Below are positions 1 to 6,438 of a stretch of 30,549 nucleotides of DNA, in pieces. Under the pieces are notes generated by a model, which was given only the letters and a program-made list of their open reading frames with translations, did no database searches and was not told the origin of the DNA. Numbering within the stretch: position 1 is the stretch's first letter; every line of letters begins with the position of its first letter. Made by a program: the position numbers and the translations under genes. The DNA comes from CADEED01 sp035761265 (GTDB lineage Bacteria > Pseudomonadota > Gammaproteobacteria > Steroidobacterales > Steroidobacteraceae), in the NCBI GenBank assembly GCA_035761265.1, contig DASTRL010000094.1:1-30549 (forward strand), in the 5' to 3' direction.

Positions 1-408
1 CTCGCGCAGGTACGCAACGCGATTTCCGGAATCCGCAGCACCGCGCTGGCGGCGGAGATCGTCGCGGCCACGGCGCTGCTCGAAGCGCAGGGGCTGATCG
101 TCAAGTGCGAGACCGAGAACGTGAAGCTGCCGCACGATCGCGAGACCGCGCTCGCGCTGTCGCTGCGCGAGGCGGCCACCAACATCCGCCGCCACGCACA
201 GGCCAAGGGCGTGACCATCCGCGTGCGCAAGGAATCCGCCGCGGTCACCGTGGAAGTGGCCGACGACGGCCGCGGCGGCCGCATCGTGCCGGGCAACGGG
301 CTGAACGGCATGCGCGAGCGGCTCGGCACGGTCGGTGGCACGCTCACGCTCGAGTCGAAGGAGAACGGCGGCACGCTGCTGCGCGCCAGCGTGCCGGTGG
401 CGGCGTAG
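1..408 (+). CDS. Sensor histidine kinase, C-terminal fragment (DesK/NarX-type)
   Basis: This is the 3' end of a two-component sensor kinase that is cut by the window edge; the frame is open from base 1 and stops with TAG at 406-408. The 135 visible residues hold the end of the dimerisation/phosphoacceptor region and a HATPase_c domain. The N-box is REAATNIRRH (about residues 56-65), the G1 box is DDGRGG and the G2 box is GNGLNGMRERL. This N-box and the short G2 loop are typical of the HisKA_3 family, whose partners are NarL/LuxR-type regulators. Such a regulator starts 9 nt downstream. The sensory domain lies outside the window, so the signal is unknown. DesK-like kinases often sense membrane state, but nothing visible here proves that. 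Confidence 0.93.
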   Translation, partial: LAQVRNAISGIRSTALAAEIVAATALLEAQGLIVKCETENVKLPHDRETALALSLREAATNIRRHAQAKGVTIRVRKESAAVTVEVADDGRGGRIVPGNGLNGMRERLGTVGGTLTLESKENGGTLLRASVPVAA

Positions 409-417
409 GATGCACGC

Positions 418-1020
418 ATGATCCGCATACTGCTCGCCGAGGACCAGGCCATGGTGCGCGGCGCGCTCGGCGCGCTGCTGCGAATGGAGCGCGACATCGA
501 GGTCGTCGGCACCGCGCCGGACGGGCTGCAGGCCTTGTCCGAATGCCGCCGGCTGAAGCCGGACATCGTCGTCACGGACATCGAGATGCCCGGCATGACT
601 GGCATCGAACTGGCGCAGAAGATCCAGGCGGATGGGCTGCCGGTCAAGGTGGTCATCGTCACGACGTTTGCGCGGCAGGGCTACCTGCGGCGCGCGCTGG
701 ATGCCGGCGTGAAGGGCTATCTACTGAAGGACTCGCCCGCCGAACAGCTGGCGCAGGCGCTGCGCAGCGTGCATCGCGGCGGCCGCGCCATCGACCCCGC
801 GCTCGCGGTGGAGGCGTGGAACGAATCCGACCCGTTGAACGACCGCGAGCGGCAGACCTTGCGCCTCTCGGGTGAAGGCCTCTCGGCCCCGCAGATCGCC
901 GAGCAACTCGGCCTCTCGGCCGGCACCGTGCGCAACTACCTGTCCGAAGCCATCGGCAAGCTCGGCGCCAACAACCGCATCGACGCCTACCGCTTGGCGC
1001 GCCAGCGCGGCTGGCTGTGA
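418..1020 (+). CDS. Response regulator, NarL/DesR type (receiver + LuxR HTH)
   Basis: The 200-residue protein has a receiver domain (about 1-120) followed by a LuxR-type helix-turn-helix (about 138-195). Phosphorylation-site features are visible: acidic ED at 8-9, phospho-acceptor Asp54 in VTDIEMPGMTG, Thr82/83, and Lys104 in YLLKDSP. The DNA-binding part reads LNDRERQTLRL, then LSAPQIAEQLGLSAGTVRNYLSEAIGKLGA. It resembles DesR-type regulators in length and in the YLLKD and VRNYLS signatures. The ATG is preceded by AGGA at 407-410, overlapping the kinase stop codon with 7 nt spacing, so the pair is co-transcribed and probably translationally coupled. The TGA stop directly touches the palindromic repeat that starts at 1021. 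Its targets are not evident here. Confidence 0.93.
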   Translation: MIRILLAEDQAMVRGALGALLRMERDIEVVGTAPDGLQALSECRRLKPDIVVTDIEMPGMTGIELAQKIQADGLPVKVVIVTTFARQGYLRRALDAGVKGYLLKDSPAEQLAQALRSVHRGGRAIDPALAVEAWNESDPLNDRERQTLRLSGEGLSAPQIAEQLGLSAGTVRNYLSEAIGKLGANNRIDAYRLARQRGWL

Positions 1021-1175
1021 AATGGGGACATTCCTCGTTTCCTAGCAAATGGGGACATTCCTCGTTTGCGCGCGCAACGCGCGGCAAAAGGGGACGTACC
1101 TGCTTCAGGTGCGTCCCCTTTTGCTAGCAAACGAGGAATGTCCCCATTTGCTAGGAAACGAGGAATGTCCCCATT
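1021..1175. repeat. Nested palindromic repeat element, copy A (155 bp)
   Basis: The 20-mer AATGGGGACATTCCTCGTTT occurs at 1021-1040 and 1048-1067, joined by CCTAGCA. The exact reverse complement of this whole 47-base unit occupies 1129-1175, so the ends form a perfect 47-bp inverted repeat. Inside are an alternating GC stretch (1068-1085) and a second long hairpin (1086-1122) that starts with a variant of the same module (AAAAGGGGACGTACC). No reading frame of credible coding character lies inside. The element fills the whole space between the convergent response regulator and SDR genes, and its last two bases are part of the SDR stop codon. A related copy lies at 10283-10441. Similar GGGGAC-core repeats are known as intergenic repeats in Gammaproteobacteria and recall REP sequences mobilised by RAYT (TnpA-REP) enzymes; that link is my inference. 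Confidence 0.93.
1086..1122. terminator. Long hairpin with flanking A4/T4, possible bidirectional terminator
   Basis: Two 16-base arms (AAAAGGGGACGTACCT and AGGTGCGTCCCCTTTT) flank a GCTTC loop; only one position deviates from perfect complementarity and it allows a G-U pair. The GC-rich stem flanked by A4 on one side and T4 on the other has the shape of an intrinsic terminator on both strands. It lies between two convergent genes, where bidirectional termination would be useful. The T tract is short, so the function is an inference. Confidence 0.55.
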
Positions 1176-1896
1176 ATCCCCGCCCGATGTAGGGCATCTT
1201 CGTCGCCATGATGGTCATGAACTGCACGTTGGCCTCCGGCGGCAGCTTGGCCATGGCGAGCACCGCATCCGCCACGTGCTTCACGTCCATCATCGGCTCG
1301 GCCTGGGGCAGCTTCGCGGCAAGCTCGGTCAGCGCATTGCCGATGTCGATCTGCCCGACGGCGATGTCGTACTTGCGCCCGTCCAGCGAGGCGGACTTGG
1401 TCAAGCCGGTCACGCCGTGCTTGGAGGCCGTGTAGGGCGCCGAATTCGGGCGCGGCACGTGCGCCGAGATCGAGCCGTTGTTGATGATGCGGCCACCGCG
1501 CGGATCCTGCGCCTTCATGAGGCGGAAGGCCTGCTGCGTGCACAGGAAGGTGCCGGTCAGGTTGGTGTCGATCACCGTGCGCCACTGCTCGAAGGTGAGG
1601 TCTTCGAGGTTCACGCCGAATGGCACGCCGACGCCGGCATTGTTGAACAGCACGTCCAGCCGCCCGAATTTCTCGCGCGTGGCGTCGAACAGCGCACGCA
1701 CCTGGCCGGGTTCCGTGACGTCCACTTCGTACACCAGCGTTTGCGCGTCGCCGCCCGCCCTGGCGACCTCCGCCAGCGGCGCCGCGTGCCGCCCCGCCAG
1801 CACCACGCGGAAGCCATCCGCCAGGAACGCCTGCGCCGTGGCCTTGCCGATGCCGCTCCCCGCGCCCGTGATGAGCGCCACCTTCTTCTCGAGCAC
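1174..1896 (-). CDS. Short-chain dehydrogenase/reductase (classical SDR)
   Basis: A 240-residue NAD(P)-dependent oxidoreductase of the classical SDR family. The Rossmann dinucleotide motif TGAGSGIG is at about 10-17. The structural NNAG motif is near 90, a catalytic Ser lies in NNGSISAH, and the YTASK active site (Tyr and Lys four residues apart) follows. All catalytic residues are present, so it should be active; the substrate cannot be read from sequence. It starts with GTG (1894-1896), which shares one base with the TAG stop of the upstream CPXCG gene (TAGTG), indicating translational coupling. The TAA stop (1174-1176) is unusual: its last two bases in coding direction belong to the palindromic repeat at 1021-1175, so the element begins at the third-from-last base of the gene. 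Confidence 0.93.
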   Translation of the reverse strand: MLEKKVALITGAGSGIGKATAQAFLADGFRVVLAGRHAAPLAEVARAGGDAQTLVYEVDVTEPGQVRALFDATREKFGRLDVLFNNAGVGVPFGVNLEDLTFEQWRTVIDTNLTGTFLCTQQAFRLMKAQDPRGGRIINNGSISAHVPRPNSAPYTASKHGVTGLTKSASLDGRKYDIAVGQIDIGNALTELAAKLPQAEPMMDVKHVADAVLAMAKLPPEANVQFMTIMATKMPYIGRG

Positions 1897-2195
1897 TAAC
1901 TATCTCCGCGTCGCGTGATCAGCTCCAGGAACGAGCCGTCCTCATCCACCTTCAGCTGCATCTCGATGGGCTGACAACAAACCTGACAATCTTCCACATA
2001 AATACACGAACCCGCGCTGGCATCCGCCTGCGTCTCGAATGCTTCACCGCAGTATGGACAGCCGACGATGACGAACTCCGCCGCGAGCGAACTGTCAGTA
2101 GATGGAGCGTCGTCCGACGGCTGGCCGATCACGGGCTCGAGCCCGTACAACTCGTCGATCTCGGCGTCGCTCAGGGGCTTCTCGGGAGGATTCAT
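1896..2195 (-). CDS. CPXCG motif-containing cysteine-rich protein
   Basis: A 99-residue soluble protein. Its second half carries CPYCGE and then EDCQVCCQPIEM, the four-cysteine pattern of the Cys_rich_CPXG family, probably a small zinc ribbon. The first 40 residues are acidic and low in structure (MNPPEKPLSDAEIDELYGLE). The molecular function of the family is not established. The ATG (2193-2195) overlaps the ATG of the divergent BsuPI-like gene at 2194, so the two starts share the sequence CATG and their 5' leaders must each run through the other gene. The stop codon overlaps the GTG of the SDR gene by one base, making these a two-gene operon. Confidence 0.9.
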   Translation of the reverse strand: MNPPEKPLSDAEIDELYGLEPVIGQPSDDAPSTDSSLAAEFVIVGCPYCGEAFETQADASAGSCIYVEDCQVCCQPIEMQLKVDEDGSFLELITRRGDS

Positions 2196-2751
2196 GTCTT
2201 ACGCCCGCATGATGACACGACTGCTGTGGGTCGTCGGCGCGTCCATCGTGGCTTTCGGCTATTCGAAGTGCATCTTCGTCAGCGACTCCGGGGGCGGCGG
2301 CCACGTGGGCGGGGGTGGACCCGGATTCGGCAATGACTTCGCCACCACGCTGGTGCTGCGCGATTCCACCGGCAGCGCGAACAGCAGCTTCGTGATGGGC
2401 GAGCCGATCCGCTTCGACCTCGAGATCGCCAATCAGGCCAACCGCACCGCGAGCCTGCAGTTTCCCGATGCGCAGATCTACGACTTCTACGTGTTCGATG
2501 CCGCGGACAATCGCGTCCGCTGGCGCTGGTCCGACGGCATGGCCTTTGCCCAGGTCAGCACCCGGCTTTCCTTCACCCCGCTTTCCACCCGCAGCTACAG
2601 CGTGACCTGGAATGGCATCCTGGCGGACGGCACGCAGCTACCCGCGGGCAATTACCGCGCCCGGGGAGTGATCGTCGCGCAGGACTACACCGGAGACCCC
2701 CTGAATCCGGGCGATCTGGGCTCGAACCTGGTGGATTTCACGGTCCGCTGA
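2194..2751 (+). CDS. Exported BsuPI-like protein (intracellular proteinase inhibitor domain)
   Basis: A 185-residue protein with an N-terminal hydrophobic segment (MTRLLWVVGASIVAFGY), a glycine-rich linker (about 28-43) and a beta-rich C-terminal domain of about 130 residues. The domain shows the BsuPI signature: a DFYVFDAADN strand, VRWRWSDGMAF with its conserved Trp-Ser, a TWNG turn and a PAGNYRARG strand. In Bacillus this fold inhibits a subtilisin-like protease; in Gram-negatives it is often a domain of exported proteins of unknown role. The start at 2194 is chosen because GGAGG (2185-2189) sits 4 nt upstream and the hydrophobic stretch follows; the frame is open further upstream but there it runs antisense to the CPXCG gene. 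A Cys follows the hydrophobic stretch (YSKC), but this is not a good lipobox. Confidence 0.82.
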   Translation: MSYARMMTRLLWVVGASIVAFGYSKCIFVSDSGGGGHVGGGGPGFGNDFATTLVLRDSTGSANSSFVMGEPIRFDLEIANQANRTASLQFPDAQIYDFYVFDAADNRVRWRWSDGMAFAQVSTRLSFTPLSTRSYSVTWNGILADGTQLPAGNYRARGVIVAQDYTGDPLNPGDLGSNLVDFTVR

Positions 2752-2826
2752 GGATTTCCGCGGCACTGCACCTTTCCGGCGGCGGCGTCCGTATGAATGT
2801 ACAAGACGCCACCACCGGAGCCCGAC

Positions 2827-3360
2827 GTGAAATCGAAGCACTCCCTGTCCGCCCTCGTGGCGGCCGCCATTCTCGCCCTGCCCGCCACCGGTTCCGCCGC
2901 GGGACCGGAGCTGAGCATCCCGGACTTCAGCCACCTGACCTCCAGGGCGCGCGAATCCACGGACATCACGCTGGATGGCTTCCTGCTGCGCCTGGCGAAG
3001 CATTTCGCCGCGCAGGAAGAGGACGAGGACCTGGCCATCCTGGACGACATCAAGTCGGTCCGCGTGCGCAACTTCGAATTCGATTCCGACGAGGCGTATT
3101 CGCGCGATGACATCGAAGCCGTGCGCCGGCAGCTCACCTCGCCGGGCTGGAGCGCGCTCGCCACCGTGCACAAGCGCGAGCCGCGCGAGGACGTGGACGT
3201 GTTCCTGAACATGGCGGGCGGCAAGATCCGCGGCGTGGCGGTGGTCGCGAGCGAGCCGCGCTCGTTTACCATCGTCAACATCGTCGGCAACATCGATCTC
3301 GAGAAGCTCTCGAAGCTCGAAGGCCAGCTCGGAATCCCGAAAGTCACGCAGGAACAGTGA
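2827..3360 (+). CDS. DUF4252 exported protein, paralogue A
   Basis: A 177-residue protein with a cleavable signal peptide (VKSKHSLSALVAAAILALPATGSAA) and a DUF4252 domain. Diagnostic stretches are VRNFEFDSDEAYSRDDIEAV, RRQLTSPGWSALA and ASEPRSFTIVNIVGNIDLE. The family has no established biochemical function. GTG at 2827 is preferred over the upstream ATG at 2797 because GGAG (2817-2820) stands 6 nt before it and a normal signal peptide begins there. It is the first gene of an operon with an ECF sigma factor, an anti-sigma-like protein and a second DUF4252 protein; its TGA overlaps the GTG of the sigma gene. Unlike paralogue B it has no cysteine in the mature region. Confidence 0.85.
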   Translation: MKSKHSLSALVAAAILALPATGSAAGPELSIPDFSHLTSRARESTDITLDGFLLRLAKHFAAQEEDEDLAILDDIKSVRVRNFEFDSDEAYSRDDIEAVRRQLTSPGWSALATVHKREPREDVDVFLNMAGGKIRGVAVVASEPRSFTIVNIVGNIDLEKLSKLEGQLGIPKVTQEQ

Positions 3361-3920
3361 GCGTCCCGGAGGTACAAGTCGCCTCGTCACTGCTGGGCCG
3401 CGCCCGGCGCGGAGACGACTCGGCCTTCGCCGCGCTGGTCCGCCAGCACCAGTCCTCGGTGTTCAGCATCGGCTACCGCATGCTCAACCGGCGCGACGCC
3501 GCCGAGGACCTGGCGCAGGACGTGTTCCTGCAGCTGTATCGCAAGCTCGACACCATCGAGTCCATCGAGCATCTCGGCTTCTGGTTGCGGCGCGTGGCCG
3601 CGAACCTCGCCATCGACTGGCTGAGACGCGCGGCCTGCGCCCCCATGCAGCCGCTCGCGGATGGCGCCGAGTTCGCCAGCCCGCCCGCCGAGGACGATCC
3701 GCTGATGAGCCGAAATCTCGCCGCGTTGTTGGCAGAGCTGTCGCCCGCGGCGCGCGCCGTGATGGTGCTGCGCTACCAGGAGGATCGCGACGTCGCGGAA
3801 ATCGCCGCGGCGCTCGACATGCCCGTGAATACCGTCAAGAGCCACATCAAGCGGTCGCTGACCGCGTTGCGCGGAAGAATGATCGGCGCGTCGCTGATCA
3901 CCGCCGAGGAAGCGCCATGA
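3357..3920 (+). CDS. RNA polymerase ECF-type sigma factor
   Basis: A 187-residue sigma-70 family protein of the ECF group, with only regions 2 and 4. Region 2 (about 22-92) includes FAALVRQHQSSVFSIGYRML, then EDLAQDVFLQLYRKL and the DNA-melting/-10 recognition helix WLRRVAANLAIDWLRR. Region 4 (about 128-178) includes LSPAARAVMVLRYQEDRDVAEIA and the recognition helix MPVNTVKSHIKRSLTALR. The start is GTG at 3357, overlapping the TGA of the upstream DUF4252 gene. The stop overlaps the ATG of the following membrane protein, the usual arrangement for a sigma/anti-sigma pair. It probably drives its own operon, but I could not identify a convincing ECF promoter upstream of 2827. Confidence 0.94.
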   Translation: MSVPEVQVASSLLGRARRGDDSAFAALVRQHQSSVFSIGYRMLNRRDAAEDLAQDVFLQLYRKLDTIESIEHLGFWLRRVAANLAIDWLRRAACAPMQPLADGAEFASPPAEDDPLMSRNLAALLAELSPAARAVMVLRYQEDRDVAEIAAALDMPVNTVKSHIKRSLTALRGRMIGASLITAEEAP

Positions 3921-4297
3921 TCGACATCGAAAACCAGTTGCGGCGCGCGCTGCGCCCGGTGGACCCGCCGGCGGGGTTCACCGAGCGCGTGATGCGCGCG
4001 CTGCCCGACCGGCGTGCACCCGCCGCGGTGCTGCCGCCGCCCGCCCGTACCGCGCCGCGTGCCGGCCTGTGGCGTCGCTTCTCGACACCCGCGGCGCTCG
4101 CCGCCTCGCTGGTGATGGCCGTGCTGCTCGGCCAGCACCTGGCGACGCGGCGTTTCGAGAACGAACAGCGCGCCGGCCTCGCCGCCAGCCGCGAGCTGAT
4201 GCAGGCGCTGCGCGTGACCAGCCAGAAACTCGATCTCGCCTACCAGGCGGTGCAAAGCCCGCCACCGGCGCGATCCGACGAGGAGAACCGCTCATGA
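3917..4297 (+). CDS. Probable membrane anti-sigma factor
   Basis: A 126-residue single-pass membrane protein. The cytoplasmic N-terminal part (about 1-55) contains an amphipathic stretch (IENQLRRALRPVDPPAGFTERVMRALP) resembling the short helical domain at the start of many ECF-operon anti-sigma proteins. One transmembrane segment follows (about 59-75, ALAASLVMAVLLGQHL), then a coiled-coil-like tail (ENEQRAGLAASRELMQALRVTSQKLDLAYQAV). There is no zinc-binding HxxxCxxC motif, so it is not a ZAS-type anti-sigma. The function is inferred from its ATGA overlap with the sigma gene, topology and size. The following gene starts within its stop codon, so all four genes of the operon are coupled. Confidence 0.75.
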   Translation: MIDIENQLRRALRPVDPPAGFTERVMRALPDRRAPAAVLPPPARTAPRAGLWRRFSTPAALAASLVMAVLLGQHLATRRFENEQRAGLAASRELMQALRVTSQKLDLAYQAVQSPPPARSDEENRS

Positions 4298-4887
4298 ATC
4301 CCCGAATGCTCCTGGCGCTCTCGGCCCTGCTGCTCACGGGCCCGGCGCTGTCGCAGACCAAGGGCCAGATCCGGCTTCCGGAAATGGCGGGCCTGGCCGA
4401 GAAGGCCAGCGAGTCGGTCACGGTCACGCTCGATTCCCAATTGCTGGGACTCGGCTGCCGCTTCCTGAGCACCGAGGAGCCGGACGAGGCGGCGGCCAAG
4501 AAGGTCTGCAGCTCGCTCACCGGCATCTACGTGCGCAAATTCACTTTCGATTCGGACTATGCGTATCCCAAGTCCGACATCGACAGCATTCGCCGGCAGC
4601 TGGCATCACCCGGCTGGAGCCAGATCGTCGGCGCGCGCAGTCGCAAGGAGCAGACGGACGTGAATGTCTACGTACTCATCGATGGCGAGAAGGCCAAGGG
4701 TCTCGCCATCATCGCCAGCGAGCCGCGCGAGTTCGCGATCGTCAACATCGTCGGCAGCATCGATCTCGAGCAATTGCACGAGCTCGGTCGCTTTGGCGTG
4801 CCCGATCTGGAGATCGAGACCGGCAAGAAGCCGGCCGGCGCAGCGCCGAAACCGCAGACCGGGTCCGCAAAGCCGCCCGCACAGTAG
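4294..4887 (+). CDS. DUF4252 exported protein, paralogue B
   Basis: A 197-residue protein with a short signal peptide (MNPRMLLALSALLLTGPALS, cleavage near 20) and a DUF4252 domain clearly paralogous to the protein encoded at 2827-3360. Both share an FDSD-x-AY...DID/E...RRQL-x-SPGWS block and an ASEPR-x-F-x-IVNIVG-x-IDLE block. Two differences stand out. B has two cysteines (Cys55 and Cys72) bracketing an acidic 16-residue loop where A has none, so a periplasmic disulfide is possible. B also ends in a low-complexity Lys/Pro/Ala tail (about 172-197). The start ATG overlaps the anti-sigma stop (ATGA), with GAGGAG at 4280-4285 as ribosome binding site. It converges with the small membrane gene ending at 4896, leaving 8 bp. 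Confidence 0.87.
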   Translation: MNPRMLLALSALLLTGPALSQTKGQIRLPEMAGLAEKASESVTVTLDSQLLGLGCRFLSTEEPDEAAAKKVCSSLTGIYVRKFTFDSDYAYPKSDIDSIRRQLASPGWSQIVGARSRKEQTDVNVYVLIDGEKAKGLAIIASEPREFAIVNIVGSIDLEQLHELGRFGVPDLEIETGKKPAGAAPKPQTGSAKPPAQ

Positions 4888-4895
4888 CCGGTGAT

Positions 4896-5189
4896 TCACA
4901 ACTCCTGCGGCACTCGCGCAAGACTGCCGAGCACACCCATCGCGAACAGCAGCACCGTGATGCCGTCGACGATCATCTCGAAGACGTACAGGGCCTGTGG
5001 CTGCACCTCGCCCGGCACCCAGCGCCGCAGCAGCAGCACGGCGAGCTGCAGGCCCGCGCCGACCAGCAGCAGCTCCACGAACGAGGCTCGAGGCTGATGA
5101 AACGCCCAGCCATAGCCGGCGATCAGCGCCGTGATGATGACCCCGCGCACCCGGGAGCTGAGTCGTATCGCGCGCGGCGAGTCGTCCAT
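4896..5189 (-). CDS. Small membrane protein, unknown
   Basis: A 97-residue hydrophobic protein with about three predicted membrane segments: VIITALIAGYGWAF, SFVELLLVGAGLQLAVLLLR and VFEMIVDGITVLLFAMGVLGSL. I do not recognise a named family. The ATG at 5189 is chosen because it gives a short charged N-terminus (MDDSPRAIRLSSRVR) and lies 10 nt after the stop of the DUF3291 gene; the frame stays open upstream but would overlap that gene with an Arg/Pro-rich stretch. It is the last gene of the minus-strand run that begins with the acyl-CoA dehydrogenase. A small integral membrane protein is as far as the sequence allows. Confidence 0.72.
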   Translation of the reverse strand: MDDSPRAIRLSSRVRGVIITALIAGYGWAFHQPRASFVELLLVGAGLQLAVLLLRRWVPGEVQPQALYVFEMIVDGITVLLFAMGVLGSLARVPQEL

Positions 5190-5199
5190 GCGCTTCGGT

Positions 5200-5694
5200 T
5201 CACGCCGGGCAGGCATCGCTGAACGAGAACTTCTCGCCCGGGCGCGCGGCGTCCGGGGCCGCAAAGGCTTCGCGGAACGTGAACGCCTGCATCGAAGGGC
5301 CTTCGCGGCGCAGCTGCTCGAGCCGCGCCACGGCCTCCGCCACGGGCGGCTGATGGCCGGCCTTCACCCACCACAACACCATGTAGGCCTCGGCCATGCG
5401 CGTGAACCATTCGCGCCGGCGCCGCATGACGGGTGCGTGCGCCGATTGATAGGCGAAGGCCTTGAGCGAGGCCACGTCGCGCCAGGTGGATAGATTGATG
5501 ATGACGTCGTCGCCGAGCGGGCGCACCGTGGTCGCATCGTTGCCGTCCTCCTTGAAACGCCACACGAAACCTTCCGAACCTTCCGCCAGCGCGTTGATGC
5601 GATCCAGGTTGTCGACGAAGTCCTTGAGCTCGGGCGAATCGAGGGGCGCTTTCAGGCGGGCGACGTTGAGCTCGGCGAGTTGCCAGGAAGACAT
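5200..5694 (-). CDS. DUF3291 domain-containing protein
   Basis: A 164-residue soluble protein that fits the DUF3291 family over its full length. Visible signatures are the N-terminal WQLAELNVARLKAPLDSPEL, the EGFVWRFKEDG strand, VIINLSTWRDVASLKAFAYQ, and WFTRMAEAYMVLWWVKAGHQP. The pattern of short strands and WRD-x-xSLKAF resembles ferredoxin-like dimeric alpha/beta-barrel proteins, a group that includes small cofactor-free monooxygenases, but no function is established. Its ATG is preceded by a good ribosome site (AAGGAG, about 6 nt upstream), stronger than elsewhere in this run. It lies between a DUF3667 membrane protein and a small membrane protein in the same operon. Confidence 0.88.
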   Translation of the reverse strand: MSSWQLAELNVARLKAPLDSPELKDFVDNLDRINALAEGSEGFVWRFKEDGNDATTVRPLGDDVIINLSTWRDVASLKAFAYQSAHAPVMRRRREWFTRMAEAYMVLWWVKAGHQPPVAEAVARLEQLRREGPSMQAFTFREAFAAPDAARPGEKFSFSDACPA

Positions 5695-5706
5695 GGAAGC
5701 TCCTTT

Positions 5707-6438
5707 TCAGCGAGTCCGGAAAGTTTCGAACAAGATGATAAATGCCAGGATCAGGGACATGGTGATCGCCTGGCCGATCACGCCGGCGAGGACCGCGCGC
5801 ACGACCACCCACCATCTGCGTCCGCGGTAGAACTGCGCGGCAGCATACGCGAAGTACCCCAGCCAGGCGCCGTAGTACAAGGGCACGAACACCGGGTTGG
5901 CCGCCGTGACCCCGGTGAAATAGATAGCCGGGGTCGCCACCAGACCGAGCACCAGGATCCTGAACCCGGACGTGTAGGCGCAGAGCACCAGGTGCTCGGC
6001 GTAGTGCAGGCGCTCGTTCCAGAAGAGCAGCGTGCAGGCACCGGCGAGCAGCGGCATCTGCAACAGGATGACGATGTTGATGTGGCGCTGCAGGAAGCCC
6101 GCGGAACCGTCCTCGGTGATGGGCGTGAAGAACTGCACGCCGGTCATGACGATCATGAAGCTCGCGACACCGACCGTGATCACCAGGAAGGCGAGCGGGC
6201 CGAAGTGCTTCTTGCGCCTGCCGTCGACGTACTCGCGCGCCACGCGGCCGGGATGCAGGGCGAGGGCCTTGATCAGCGCGAAAATGCTGTGATCGACGTG
6301 CGTCAGCGCGTGCAGGAAATCATGCGCAACCTGCCCCATCGTGAGCCGCAGCGGCGTGGTGCGCTGGCCGCAGGCGGCGCAAAACCGGCTCGCCGGCGCC
6401 AACGGAACGTCGCAGTTGCGGCAGCTCTCGGCGCTCAC
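5707..6438 (-). CDS. DUF3667 membrane protein with N-terminal zinc ribbon
   Basis: A 243-residue protein of the DUF3667 type. The N-terminus holds a treble-cysteine ribbon (CRNC, then FCAACGQ) that probably binds zinc. The family signature follows: LTMGQVAHDFLHALTHVDHSIF, then ALALHPGRVAREYVDGRRKKHFGPLAFLVIT. Four to five membrane segments make up the rest. The GTG at 6438 is chosen because it overlaps the TGA of the upstream gene (GTGA) and places the zinc ribbon at the very N-terminus; longer in-frame starts add an Arg/Pro-rich stretch antisense-like to nothing recognisable. Function is unknown for the family. It is the third gene of the acyl-CoA dehydrogenase operon. Confidence 0.87.
   Translation of the reverse strand: MSAESCRNCDVPLAPASRFCAACGQRTTPLRLTMGQVAHDFLHALTHVDHSIFALIKALALHPGRVAREYVDGRRKKHFGPLAFLVITVGVASFMIVMTGVQFFTPITEDGSAGFLQRHINIVILLQMPLLAGACTLLFWNERLHYAEHLVLCAYTSGFRILVLGLVATPAIYFTGVTAANPVFVPLYYGAWLGYFAYAAAQFYRGRRWWVVVRAVLAGVIGQAITMSLILAFIILFETFRTR

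Noticed and set aside
1021..1175. CRISPR-like array because of repeated 20-mers with short spacers
   Set aside because: Repeats are paired in opposite orientation with 7-nt spacers and no cas genes are present; it is a palindromic element.
2068..2193. Upstream in-frame extension of the BsuPI-like gene
   Set aside because: It runs antisense through the CPXCG gene, and GGAGG stands just before ATG 2194, where the hydrophobic N-terminus begins.
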